A stretch of DNA of 32,492 bases from Actinomycetota bacterium (GTDB lineage: Bacteria > Actinomycetota > Actinomycetes > Actinomycetales > Kineosporiaceae). Below the pieces are notes generated by a model that made no database searches, had not been told where the DNA came from, and saw nothing but the letters and a program-made list of their open reading frames with translations. Below, in pieces: positions 8,766-15,441 of this stretch (position 1 is its first letter; every line of letters starts with the position of its first letter). Position numbers and translations under genes: made by a program. Where the stretch lies: positions 1 to 32,492 of the forward strand of contig JACRAB010000326.1 of assembly GCA_016213575.1 (NCBI GenBank), written 5' to 3'.

Positions 8766-8804
8766 CCTGTGGACGACGCCCGGGTGGCCACTGCCTGTGG
8801 ACGA
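8766..8804. repeat. Two 11-bp direct repeats CCTGTGGACGA
   Basis: CCTGTGGACGA occurs at 8766-8776 and again at 8794-8804, a 28-bp period, right after the lrp stop and upstream of the Uma2-type gene. Neither copy is in a coding region I can support. They might be regulator sites or remnants of a dispersed intergenic repeat. Confidence 0.5.
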
Positions 8805-8885
8805 AGCCGCTGCCCGTCCGTGGGTTCTGGCACGCTGCCGCAGTGGATCACGGACGACGTGACAGGTGCGGACCCGAGGGGGACC

Positions 8886-9443
8886 ATGGCGACCATGACG
8901 GTGATGCCGCGCGGAGTCGGGGAGTGGACCGTCGATGACGTCGACGCCCTGCCCGACGACGGCCTGCAGTACGAGCTGGTCGACGGGATGCTGCTCGTGA
9001 CGCCGGCTCCGACACCACGTCACCAACTGGCCCTGATGCGCCTGCTCGGGCAGCTCCATGACGCTGCGCAGACGGCGGACGCGCTTGTCCTGCCCGCTCC
9101 CGTCGACTGGCGACCGCACCGCCGGACGTCGCTGCAACCCGACATCGTCGTGCTGCGGCGGGCGGACTACGACCCTGAGCGTCTGACGCCGGACCTGCTG
9201 CTCGCGGTGGAGATCCTCTCTCCGTCCACTCGTCGCAAGGATCAGTTGCTCAAGCGGTCCGCCTACGAGGACGCCGGTGTCGCGTCGTACTGGATGGTCG
9301 ACCCTGCCGTGCCGTCGATCGTCGCGCTCGACCTCGTCGATGGCCGGTACGTCGTCACCGGTGAGGCCCGCGGCAACGAGGAAGTGCACCTCGAGCGGCC
9401 GATCCCGGTCACCCTCGTACCGACGGACCTGCTCCGGCCCTGA
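8886..9443 (+). CDS. Uma2 family (DUF820) nuclease-fold protein
   Basis: A 185-aa protein with the Uma2/DUF820 signature: YELVDGMLLVTPAPTPRHQ, then SLQPDIVVLRR (Asp86), LLAVEILSPSTRRKD (Glu109), and LLKRSAYEDAGVASYWMVDP (Lys123). These match the PD-(D/E)XK restriction-endonuclease-like fold, and the predicted catalytic residues are all present. The biological role of the family is poorly known; members are often numerous and horizontally spread. I chose ATG at 8886 because GAGGGGGA is just upstream and no homologous sequence precedes it. Codon use is slightly less GC-biased than its neighbours (for example caactg, ttgctc), a mild hint of recent acquisition. It ends 6 bp from the convergent nucleotidyltransferase gene. 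Confidence 0.9.
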   Translation: MATMTVMPRGVGEWTVDDVDALPDDGLQYELVDGMLLVTPAPTPRHQLALMRLLGQLHDAAQTADALVLPAPVDWRPHRRTSLQPDIVVLRRADYDPERLTPDLLLAVEILSPSTRRKDQLLKRSAYEDAGVASYWMVDPAVPSIVALDLVDGRYVVTGEARGNEEVHLERPIPVTLVPTDLLRP

Positions 9444-9449
9444 GGTCCT

Positions 9450-10229
9450 TCATCCCGCCGCGCTTCGCAGCAGCGCGAGCTCGCCACCCCAGGCGTCGAT
9501 CGTGCCGCCGAGCGTCGCGGCACCACGCGCGGCGTCGAACCGGCGGCACTCGCGCTCGACGACGGCGAACGCCGACCGCAACGCCGCTGATTCGCCGTCC
9601 AGGGTGGCGTCGAGCAGCGGGACGAGAGCGGCGGCCGACCACTCGGGGACGGTCAGCGGGTGCTCGGCGAGCTCCCAGGCGAGGTACTTGTTGTACGGGC
9701 GCACCCGCCCGGCCAGTGCGAAGACGACGTCGAGGAACCACGGCAGCGACTCCGCCGCGTCGAGCCGGCGCTCCCGCGGACGGCCGTCCCGGTCCGCCTT
9801 GAGCGCCCGGTAGGCGAAGTTCACGTAGCCGTCGAGCCGCGCTGCGAGGACGGCGTCCTGCTCGTCCGGGGTGAGTGTCGCCTGCCGCTGGACGGCGGCC
9901 GCGACCCGGCCGTCCGCGTCGTCGCGGAGCACCTGGGCCCAGGCGAACGACCACCGGTGCCACCAGCCGTCGGTGCCGAACGGCTCCGGTCGCTCGAGGT
10001 CGGCGAGCAGCACGGGGACCTCGTCGACCGCTGCGCTGCGCTGCACCTCGGTCGGGACGGAGCCGTTGCCCGGCAACGGGTCACGGACGACGTAGACGTC
10101 GACGTCCGAGCGGTGCGTGGCGAGGCCGCGTGCCGCCGAGCCGCTGAGCACGATGCCGACGACCGTCGGGTCGTCGCGGGCCAGGATCGCGGCGAGGGCG
10201 TCGCGGGCGGCGTCCGGCAGCCCGTTCAC
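9450..10229 (-). CDS. Nucleotidyltransferase domain protein
   Basis: A 259-aa protein with an N-terminal minimal nucleotidyltransferase (pol beta-like) core: GIVLSGSAARGLATHRSDVD, with Gly30-Ser31 and the metal-binding Asp42 and Asp44 (SDVDVYVV). The C-terminal half (for example AESLPWFLDVVFALAGRVRPYNKYLAWEL) is helical and resembles the partner domain of aminoglycoside-adenylyltransferase-like or DUF4037/DUF4111 proteins. The substrate is unknown, and I do not call it an antibiotic resistance gene. The GTG start overlaps the Nudix stop by 4 nt (GTGA), so it is the last gene of the minus-strand LON-YbaK-Nudix operon. Confidence 0.82.
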   Translation of the reverse strand: MNGLPDAARDALAAILARDDPTVVGIVLSGSAARGLATHRSDVDVYVVRDPLPGNGSVPTEVQRSAAVDEVPVLLADLERPEPFGTDGWWHRWSFAWAQVLRDDADGRVAAAVQRQATLTPDEQDAVLAARLDGYVNFAYRALKADRDGRPRERRLDAAESLPWFLDVVFALAGRVRPYNKYLAWELAEHPLTVPEWSAAALVPLLDATLDGESAALRSAFAVVERECRRFDAARGAATLGGTIDAWGGELALLRSAAG

Positions 10230-10711
10230 GCCGGCCGCACGCCGTCCGCGAAGGACGCACCGGGGGAGTCACCGAGCGCCACCGCGAGGCGCTCGAGGTT
10301 CGACGCGGACAGCGGCGGCAGAGCGTCCGGGGCGAACCACGCGACCTCGAGCGACTCGTCGTCGTTGACCCGGGCCTCGCCGGACAGCGGCGTGCACCGG
10401 AACGTCGTCACGACGTACGAGGCCCGGTCGCCGTTCGGGTACTCCATGGGCGGCACGGTCCAGACGCCGACGATCCGGTCCGGCCGCACGTGCACGCCGG
10501 TCTCCTCGAGGACCTCGCGGACGACCCCGGCGGCGACGTCCTCACCCGGGTCGAGGATCCCGCCGAGCAGTGCCCACCGGCCGGTGTCGGTGCGCCGGTT
10601 GAGCAGCACCCGGCCTGCGTCGTCCACGACGATGCCGCAGACCGCCGGCAGGAAGAGCAGGTCGGTGCCGACCTTCTCGCGCAGCCGAAGGACGTGCTCG
10701 GGCACGGCCAC
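10226..10711 (-). CDS. Nudix hydrolase
   Basis: A 161-aa protein. A complete Nudix box is visible at residues 51-73: GILDPGEDVAAGVVREVLEE followed by TGV, matching GX5EX7REUXEEXGU with the metal-binding glutamates intact. The N-terminus (LPAVCGIVVDDAGRVLLNRR) is the typical first strand. Family members hydrolyse nucleoside diphosphates linked to another group; the preferred substrate cannot be deduced. The GTG start is 1 nt after the YbaK stop, and the gene's own stop overlaps the nucleotidyltransferase start. Pairing with a nucleotidyltransferase suggests a nucleotide-related function, which is inference. Confidence 0.93.
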   Translation of the reverse strand: MAVPEHVLRLREKVGTDLLFLPAVCGIVVDDAGRVLLNRRTDTGRWALLGGILDPGEDVAAGVVREVLEETGVHVRPDRIVGVWTVPPMEYPNGDRASYVVTTFRCTPLSGEARVNDDESLEVAWFAPDALPPLSASNLERLAVALGDSPGASFADGVRPA

Positions 10712-10712
10712 C

Positions 10713-11195
10713 TCAGTGCCGCGCGATCGGCGCGGTACGCGCGCCCGTCAGCCGGACGAGGTCGGCCGGCGCCAGCTCGACGTCCACGCCGCGCCGCCCC
10801 GCAGAGACGAGGACGCTCTCGAACGCCAGCGCGGACTCGTCGACGACGGTCGCGAGCCGCTTGCGCTGGCCGAGCGGGCTGATCCCGCCGACGACGTACC
10901 CGGTCGCGCGCTCGGCGGCCGTCGGGTCGGCCATCGCGGCTTTCTTGCCGCCGGCCGCGGCGGCGAGCGCCTTGAGGTCGAGGTGCGCGTCGACGGGGAC
11001 GACGGCCACGGTGAGCGCGCCGTCGACGTCGGCGACGAGGGTCTTGAAGACCCGCTCCGCCTCGACGCCGAGGGCGAGCGCGGCCTCCTCGCCGTAGGAG
11101 AGCCCGCGCTCGTGGGCGCGCGGGTCGTGCTCGTACGCCCGGATCGTGTGCGGCACCTGCTGGGCCGTGAGCAGGACGGTCGCGGGAGTCCCCAC
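10713..11195 (-). CDS. ybaK: Cys-tRNA(Pro)/Cys-tRNA(Cys) deacylase YbaK
   Basis: YbaK/ProX-family trans-editing deacylase that removes mischarged Cys (or similar) from tRNA(Pro). From GTG the product is 160 aa: GTPATVLLTAQQVPHTIRAY, VFKTLVADVDGALTVAVVPV, LDLKALAAAAGGKKAAMADP, GYVVGGISPLGQRKRLATVV. The GGKK and GGISPLGQ segments are hallmarks of the YbaK pocket. The start is debatable. In frame upstream lies CTG AGC AAG AAG GCG AAG, giving (M)SKKAKDAVGTPA, which looks like a natural YbaK N-terminus; that CTG (11219-11217) would overlap the ancestral LON stop as CTGA. GTG at 11195 is the nearest standard start codon. The gene lies downstream of the amber-interrupted LON gene. Confidence 0.92.
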   Translation of the reverse strand: MGTPATVLLTAQQVPHTIRAYEHDPRAHERGLSYGEEAALALGVEAERVFKTLVADVDGALTVAVVPVDAHLDLKALAAAAGGKKAAMADPTAAERATGYVVGGISPLGQRKRLATVVDESALAFESVLVSAGRRGVDVELAPADLVRLTGARTAPIARH

Positions 11196-11215
11196 GGCGT
11201 CCTTCGCCTTCTTGC

Positions 11216-11359
11216 TCAGTTGGAGCTCACGCTTCCCTTCGTCAGGTCGGTCGCCGGCAGGCAGCGGAACGCGGTGATGAGGGCGCGCTCGCGCTTGAGC
11301 AGCCCGATCTCGGCGGCGAGCCGGTCCGCCGTCGTCGGCTCCTCGAGGAGCCGCTGCCG
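11216..11359 (-). pseudogene. Detached C-terminal 47 codons of the LON-domain gene
   Basis: Directly after the TAG at 11362-11360, the same reading frame continues without interruption for 47 codons to a TGA at 11218-11216: RQRLLEEPTTADRLAAEIGL, then LKRERALITAFRCLPATDLT and KGSVSSN. This looks like the normal C-terminal tail of actinobacterial LON-substrate-binding proteins (a LxLLxRExALI...LPAxDLTxxxxSxN pattern, recalled from the family). It therefore appears to be the end of the same gene, separated by one nonsense codon. It has no start or ribosome site of its own. Confidence 0.8.
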
Positions 11360-11875
11360 CTAGGGCAGGTCGAGGATGACCGCCGCGGCGACGAGGGAGG
11401 AGACGACGCGCGGGTCGTCGGGGAGCTCGGTGACGTCGACGTCGAGGACGGCCCGGTACTCGGCGAACTGCTCGACGACCCGGTCGGTGAGGGCCTCGAG
11501 GTCGCCCTCGCCGTCCGGCTCGTCGATGAGCTCGACGAGCCCGGTGAGGTACGGCGTCCCGGCGGCCTCGTCGAGGCCGACCACCCGGAACCTGCCCTCG
11601 CCGACGGTGACGATGTCGAAGCGCCCGTCGGAGTAGGGGGTGACCTCGCGCAGCTCGGCGATGCAGCCGACGGCGTGCAGCGCGGTCGCGTTGCCCTCGC
11701 CGACCTCGTGCCCGGTGCGGATCGCGACGATCCCGAACTGCCGGGTCGCCCCCTCGGGCAGCGCCATGAGGGCCTCGACGAGCACCCGGTACCGCGGCTC
11801 GAAGATGTGCAGCGGCAGCACGAGGCCCGGCACGAGGACCGTGCCCAGGGGGAAGAGCGGCAGCCGCGTCGCCAT
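11360..11875 (-). CDS. LON substrate-binding domain protein, truncated by an amber codon
   Basis: A 171-aa product as read. MATRLPLFPLGTVLVPGLVL, PLHIFEPRYRVLVEALMALP and FGIVAIRTGHEVGEG are the classic LON N-terminal substrate-binding domain, here without the AAA and protease domains, as in stand-alone YcaM-like proteins. These proteins are thought to act in protein quality control, but their partner is unknown. The frame is interrupted by TAG after LDLP and reopens for 47 codons, so the full ancestral gene would be 11216-11875. ATG at 11875 follows a TAGCCT box on the minus strand by 7 nt, so translation is probably leaderless. The sense-strand bases upstream are CCTCC, not a ribosome site. 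Confidence 0.85.
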   Translation of the reverse strand: MATRLPLFPLGTVLVPGLVLPLHIFEPRYRVLVEALMALPEGATRQFGIVAIRTGHEVGEGNATALHAVGCIAELREVTPYSDGRFDIVTVGEGRFRVVGLDEAAGTPYLTGLVELIDEPDGEGDLEALTDRVVEQFAEYRAVLDVDVTELPDDPRVVSSLVAAAVILDLP

Positions 11876-11882
11876 ACGCAGG

Positions 11883-11888
11883 AGGCTA
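11883..11888 (-). promoter_or_regulatory. -10 box of a leaderless promoter (LON-ybaK-nudix operon)
   Basis: Read on the minus strand, TAGCCT ends 7 nt before the ATG at 11875. The same hexamer precedes the minus-strand gene at 15371. Confidence 0.5.
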
Positions 11889-11944
11889 GTGGGATCGGCT
11901 CCCGGGCTCGACCGGTGGGCCCTCGGCCGCGATCATGACCGGTC

Positions 11945-12235
11945 ATGGACGAGACACCGGCACCAGGGACGGCGCAGCCCGAGCCGGAGGGCGTGCTGGC
12001 CCGGCTGTGGGACGCCTGGGTCGGCGGCGACAGCCCGGACGACGAGGGCCCGCCGTCGCCCGAGGGAAGCCCGGACGGGGCGGGGAGCTCCGACGACCCG
12101 GGCCGCGCCGACGCGGTCGAGGTGTTCGGCTCCGACGACGTCCTCTCGGACCAGCTCGCGTCGTACGGAGCCGTCGGCGACGTCTCGGACGGCGCGCTCC
12201 AGGACGACGGCACGTCCGACGTCGACTGGACCTGA
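11945..12235 (+). CDS. Small acidic hypothetical protein
   Basis: A 96-aa protein, strongly acidic (many Asp/Glu, almost no Lys) and rich in Gly, Ser and Pro. Only the segment GVLARLWDAWVGGDSP and the C-terminal VEVFGSDDVLSDQLASYGAV look able to fold; the rest reads as disordered. I recognise no family. Third codon positions are G/C-rich as in neighbouring genes, which supports coding. It is divergent from the LON gene (69 nt between starts) and ends 8 nt from the convergent GntR gene. No ribosome site precedes the ATG, and only a weak -10 (GATCAT, 11931-11936) is near. Confidence 0.6.
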   Translation: MDETPAPGTAQPEPEGVLARLWDAWVGGDSPDDEGPPSPEGSPDGAGSSDDPGRADAVEVFGSDDVLSDQLASYGAVGDVSDGALQDDGTSDVDWT

Positions 12236-12243
12236 CCCGGCGG

Positions 12244-12615
12244 TCAGCGTGCGGCGCGGCGCGCGTCGACCGCGGCGCGCACGAGAGCGACGGCCTCGTC
12301 GTCCCCGATGCCCAGCGCCGCGACCGCCCCGGCGTACGTGGCTGCGGCCGCCGCCGCCCGCCGGCGCACCGCGTCGCCCGACGCGGCGACGAGGGTGCCG
12401 CGCCGTCCCGCGGTCTCGACGAGCCCCGCCTCCTCGAGCTCGCGGTAGGCCCGGGCGACGGTGTTCGCGGCGAGCCCGAGGTCGGTCGCGAGGGTGCGGA
12501 CCGGCGGCAGCCGGGTGCCGACCGGCAGCGAGCCGTCGTCGATCCGGCCGGCGATCCCGGCCCGGACCTGCTCGTAGGGCGGGACGCTGCTCGACGGGTC
12601 GATCTCGACGATCAC
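12244..12615 (-). CDS. GntR family regulator, short YtrA type
   Basis: A 123-aa protein. The N-terminal winged helix is typical GntR: VPPYEQVRAGIAGRIDDGSL, VGTRLPPVRTLATDLGLAAN, TVARAYRELEEAGLVETAGR. After it there are only about 45 residues of helix (RRRAAAAAATYAGAVAALGI), so there is no large effector domain; this matches the YtrA subfamily, which usually controls adjacent membrane-transport genes. The GTG start (12615) overlaps the stop of the membrane-protein gene by 4 nt (GTGA), making it the last cistron of that operon. Inference: it represses or autoregulates the membrane proteins upstream. Confidence 0.92.
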   Translation of the reverse strand: MIVEIDPSSSVPPYEQVRAGIAGRIDDGSLPVGTRLPPVRTLATDLGLAANTVARAYRELEEAGLVETAGRRGTLVAASGDAVRRRAAAAAATYAGAVAALGIGDDEAVALVRAAVDARRAAR

Positions 12616-13451
12616 AGCGCCGATTCTCGCAGCCCGTCGGGCGACGGTGGCGCGCCCGCGAGCCAGGCCTGCGGCGGGGTCGCGTGGTGAAGCCGCCAGT
12701 CCTGCATCAGCGGTCTCGCCGACGAGGTGACCCACCCGTTGACGCCGATTCCCAGCACGAACAGCACCGTCAGGACTACGTCCGAACAGAACCATGACGG
12801 TGCACCGGTCCAGCGCTCGCCGTGCACCAGCCACCGGGCGGTGGCGATCGGCAGGACGGTCATGAGAGGCATCCCCAGGTCCTGCCGCGCGAGGGCTGCG
12901 TCGACGGCGCGCAGCACGGCCCCGTCCCCGATCGCCGGTGTTCCGATCACCTCCCGGACCGCGACGACGACCAGGCCTCCGAGCAGGAGCGGCACCAGCA
13001 GGGCGACAGCGGAGACCCACCCCGGTCTGCGCACGAGCAGGTCGACGGCGACCGCTGCCGAGACGCCGGCAGCCGCCGCCGGGACAGCGGCGATGCACCA
13101 CAGCGCCGTCCCGGGCCGTCGTCGTCCGGCGTCGCCGTCGGTGACCGCTGCGAGCCTGACGCGGACGGCGTCGTCGATGCGGCGTGACGTCAGCAGGGCC
13201 GTCCCACCGACGCAGACGATCACCAGTGCCAGCACCACCGCGCCGAGCACGGCGGCCGTGTCATCGCGGGCATCCGTGAACATGTCGACGCCCAACGAGA
13301 CGAGCATGACGGCCACGACCACGGTGCCCAGACCGGCGAACCGGTCCCAGCGCACGGCGCCCGGGTACCCGAGCCAGCCGCGATCGTCGACCCGGGCCCG
13401 GATCACCGCGAGGTCGAGGTCGGTCGGCGGCGGCAGGACCCGCGTCGTCAC
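12612..13451 (-). CDS. Multi-pass membrane protein, paralogue 3 of 3
   Basis: 279 aa, with about six hydrophobic segments (for example GLGTVVVAVMLVSLGVDMF, VLGAVVLALVIVCVGGTALL, VVLTVLFVLGIGVNGWV). No known catalytic motif is visible. It shares landmarks with the gene at 14508: an N-terminal DLAVIRARVDDRG, a loop RIDDAVRVRLAAVTDGD, a central AVLRAVDAALARQDLGMPL, and a C-terminal MQDWRLHHATPPQAWLAGAP. The track ORF of 613 aa is a shadow fused to this real gene; the true start is GTG at 13451, overlapping the previous stop by 4 nt (GTGA). It is in turn overlapped by the GntR gene. Confidence 0.82.
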   Translation of the reverse strand: MTTRVLPPPTDLDLAVIRARVDDRGWLGYPGAVRWDRFAGLGTVVVAVMLVSLGVDMFTDARDDTAAVLGAVVLALVIVCVGGTALLTSRRIDDAVRVRLAAVTDGDAGRRRPGTALWCIAAVPAAAAGVSAAVAVDLLVRRPGWVSAVALLVPLLLGGLVVVAVREVIGTPAIGDGAVLRAVDAALARQDLGMPLMTVLPIATARWLVHGERWTGAPSWFCSDVVLTVLFVLGIGVNGWVTSSARPLMQDWRLHHATPPQAWLAGAPPSPDGLRESAL

Positions 13452-14353
13452 GAGGCGGCCGGTGCCAGCGGCTGCGGCGCCGCGGGCGCGGCCCGGGGGA
13501 GCAGGTCGCCGTCCCCGTTCAGCCCGACGAGCAGGGCGACCTGGACGGCGAGCAGCAGACCCGCGGCGACGACCGCGAGCGTGAACCACCAGCCGGGCAG
13601 GCCGTGCCAGGCGAGGAGGTAGAGCACCGGGGCGGCCGCGGTGCCGGTGAGCCGCAGCCGCAGGTCGCGGCGCAGCAGGGCCGCGTCCGCCCAGCGGGCG
13701 AGCAGTCCGGTGCCGACGACGGGCGTCGTCGCCCGCACGGCGAGCAGCCGGACGTGCGTCGCGAGCAGCCCGAGCGGCCCGACGAGGGCGAAGGCCGTGA
13801 GCACCCCCGGGCGCTCGAGGAGGACGGCGACGGCCGAGACCGTGACGAGCACGAAGGCGACGGCGACCACGGCGGCGAGCAGCGTCGTGCCGCGGCCGAG
13901 CCGGTCGAGCAGGGTCTGCGCCGCCGACCGGCCGGGCATCCGGCGCAGGCTCTCGAACCGCCGCGCGGGCGGTGTCACCGTCATCGGCTGCGCGGCCGGG
14001 GCCGGGGCGTCCGCCCGGTCGGCGGGGACGTCCACGGCGGGCACGAACCGGTTGCGGACGAGGACGTCGACCCGCGCCGTCCGGCGTTCGGCCCGGATCC
14101 AGGCCCGGGCGCACACGAGACAGCCGACGGTGGCCGCGACACCGGCCGGGGCCGCACCGGACGGGTGCGCCCCGAGCCACGCGGTGGCGCCGACGGCCGC
14201 GGCGAGGCCGACAGGGCCGATGAGCAGCCCGGACGACGACGGGCCCGGGCCGTCGGTGCGGCCGGCGAGGACGGCGCGGCCCTCCACGCGGGCCCGCGTC
14301 ACCTCGACGTCGAGCGGCGCCTGGAGCGGCAGCGGGGCGGGCCCGCCGCTCAC
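13448..14353 (-). CDS. Multi-pass membrane protein, paralogue 2 of 3
   Basis: 301 aa with about six hydrophobic stretches (GLLIGPVGLAAAVGATAWLG; LLAAVVAVAFVLVTVSAVAV; LAVVAAGLLLAVQVALLVGL). It belongs to the same family as its two neighbours: LDVEVTRARVEGRA corresponds to their xLAxIRARVD start, ARVDVLVRNRFVPAVD to their xVDxAVRxRL loop, and LLARWADAALLRRDLRLRL to their AVDxAxxRxxL helix. It lacks the C-terminal AWLAG motif, ending instead in an Ala/Pro tail. The GTG start has GGAG 7 nt upstream, and it also overlaps the stop of a 31-codon upstream ORF. Confidence 0.8.
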   Translation of the reverse strand: MSGGPAPLPLQAPLDVEVTRARVEGRAVLAGRTDGPGPSSSGLLIGPVGLAAAVGATAWLGAHPSGAAPAGVAATVGCLVCARAWIRAERRTARVDVLVRNRFVPAVDVPADRADAPAPAAQPMTVTPPARRFESLRRMPGRSAAQTLLDRLGRGTTLLAAVVAVAFVLVTVSAVAVLLERPGVLTAFALVGPLGLLATHVRLLAVRATTPVVGTGLLARWADAALLRRDLRLRLTGTAAAPVLYLLAWHGLPGWWFTLAVVAAGLLLAVQVALLVGLNGDGDLLPRAAPAAPQPLAPAAS

Positions 14354-14445
14354 CGGCGGGCTCCGGCGCGACGGCGGTCCGCCTGCGCACCGGTCGCGGC
14401 GGGGGTGGTGGCGGACGGTGGCGTCGTCCTCCGGCGCTGCAGCAT
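14350..14445 (-). CDS. Possible 31-aa leaderless leader peptide
   Basis: ATG at 14445 lies exactly 6 nt after a TACGGT box on the minus strand and opens a 31-codon frame (MLQRRRTTPPSATTPAATGA...) that ends in TGA overlapping the GTG of the next gene (GTGA). The peptide is basic and Ala/Thr/Pro-rich with no recognisable domain. It could be a short leader ORF coupling translation to the membrane protein, or simply untranslated leader, since the next gene has its own GGAG ribosome site. Confidence 0.4.
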   Translation of the reverse strand: MLQRRRTTPPSATTPAATGAQADRRRAGARR

Positions 14446-14451
14446 GCGATC

Positions 14452-14457
14452 ACCGTA
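14452..14457 (-). promoter_or_regulatory. -10 box for the paralogue 2-paralogue 3-gntR operon
   Basis: TACGGT on the minus strand is identical to the box before the aminotransferase at 6911. It is 6 nt from ATG 14445 and about 100 nt from GTG 14353. Confidence 0.45.
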
Positions 14458-14507
14458 GAGCCGAACGGGGTCGGTGGCCCAGCCCTGCGGCTGCGGAGCG
14501 TGACGGG

Positions 14508-15371
14508 TCAGGCGGGTTCGCCCGCGAGCCAGGCCTTCGGTTCACGCGCGGTGACGAGCCGGTAGTCCTTGAACAGGGGTTCGTGAGCGAGTGCAGATTG
14601 GGCGCCGAGAGTCGCGGCGATGGTCGCGAGCGCGCAGAGGCGGAGCGGGAGCTCGTAGCGGGGCAGGTGGACGTCGGCATTCACCAGGAAGAGGAAGGTC
14701 GTCAGGGGGAGCGGCGTGAGGACGTCGAGCAGTCGGCGTCGCCGTACCGCCACGTCGACGGCATCGAGGATCTGTCCTGCCCCGACGGGCGCTGTCCGCA
14801 GCACCACGAGTCCCGCGACCGACGCTGCAAGGAGCACGGCGAGGAAGGCGATCAGGGGGAGCGGACCAGCGAGGCCATCCTCGCGCAGAGCAGCGGGCAG
14901 CGTCGTCATCAGAGCCAGCACGAGACCGACCGACCCGACCGCTCCGGCGGCGGCCACGGTGGCGCCGACCTTGCCCAGAGGGACCGTGCGACCGCGCTCT
15001 GCGGCCGCGGGCAGGTCGTCGGCCTCGAGTCGCGAGCGCACAGCGGTGTCGACGCGGCCCTGACGGACCAGGCCGACCAGGGCGACTCCCGTCCTGGCTC
15101 CGACCGCGAGAGTGAGCGCCCAGCGGGTCGCTGTCCCGGGCGGCCCGCCGGACACGAGGTCGACACTGAGGAGGGTCACGAGGACGGCCACGAGGACCAC
15201 CGTCATGACGACCCGGCCCCGCGGATGACGAGCGGCCGGTGTGTCCAGGGCGTCGACCCTGGCCCGGATCGCCGCGAGCTCGGTCGGCGTCGGCACCGGC
15301 AGGGCGGGCCGGTCGGGCATCAGCCACCACGGGCGGCGCGGCGCGGCACCCCCCGCCGCAGGCTGTGACAT
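14508..15371 (-). CDS. Multi-pass membrane protein, paralogue 1 of 3
   Basis: 287 aa. After a Pro-rich N-terminus comes ELAAIRARVDALD, then hydrophobic segments (VVMTVVLVAVLVTLLSVDLV; VGATVAAAGAVGSVGLVLAL; LIAFLAVLLAASVAGLVVLR; ALATIAATLGAQSAL) separated by a charged loop (GRVDTAVRSRLEADDL). The C-terminus FKDYRLVTAREPKAWLAGEP matches paralogue 3 closely. Function is unknown. ATG at 15371 follows TAGCCT by 6 nt on the minus strand with no ribosome site, so it is probably leaderless. It is divergent from hisD and separated by about 50 nt from the promoter of the next two paralogues. Codon use is slightly less GC-biased than the his genes. Confidence 0.82.
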   Translation of the reverse strand: MSQPAAGGAAPRRPWWLMPDRPALPVPTPTELAAIRARVDALDTPAARHPRGRVVMTVVLVAVLVTLLSVDLVSGGPPGTATRWALTLAVGARTGVALVGLVRQGRVDTAVRSRLEADDLPAAAERGRTVPLGKVGATVAAAGAVGSVGLVLALMTTLPAALREDGLAGPLPLIAFLAVLLAASVAGLVVLRTAPVGAGQILDAVDVAVRRRRLLDVLTPLPLTTFLFLVNADVHLPRYELPLRLCALATIAATLGAQSALAHEPLFKDYRLVTAREPKAWLAGEPA

Positions 15372-15377
15372 GGATCA

Positions 15378-15383
15378 AGGCTA
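15378..15383 (-). promoter_or_regulatory. -10 box of a leaderless promoter (paralogue 1)
   Basis: TAGCCT on the minus strand ends 6 nt before ATG 15371. It lies back-to-back with the hisD promoter, about 45 bp apart. Confidence 0.5.
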
Positions 15384-15428
15384 GGGCGGCGGCCCGGAAC
15401 GCGGGGGGCCCCTTCGAGACCGCGCACC

Positions 15429-15434
15429 TAGACT
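15429..15434 (+). promoter_or_regulatory. -10 box of a leaderless promoter (hisD)
   Basis: TAGACT ends 7 nt before the GTG of hisD. There is no room for a leader peptide or attenuator, so classical his attenuation is excluded at this promoter. Confidence 0.55.
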
Positions 15435-15441
15435 TGCCTGC

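Noticed and set aside
9450-10229. Aminoglycoside resistance gene
   Set aside because: Only the generic nucleotidyltransferase core is visible; nothing identifies an aminoglycoside substrate.
12612-14453. 613-aa minus-strand ORF as a single protein
   Set aside because: Only its last 279 residues are a real membrane protein starting at GTG 13451; the first part is an off-frame reading of paralogue 2.
15372-15441. Histidine leader peptide for attenuation
   Set aside because: No run of His codons, and the -10 box is only 7 nt from the hisD start.
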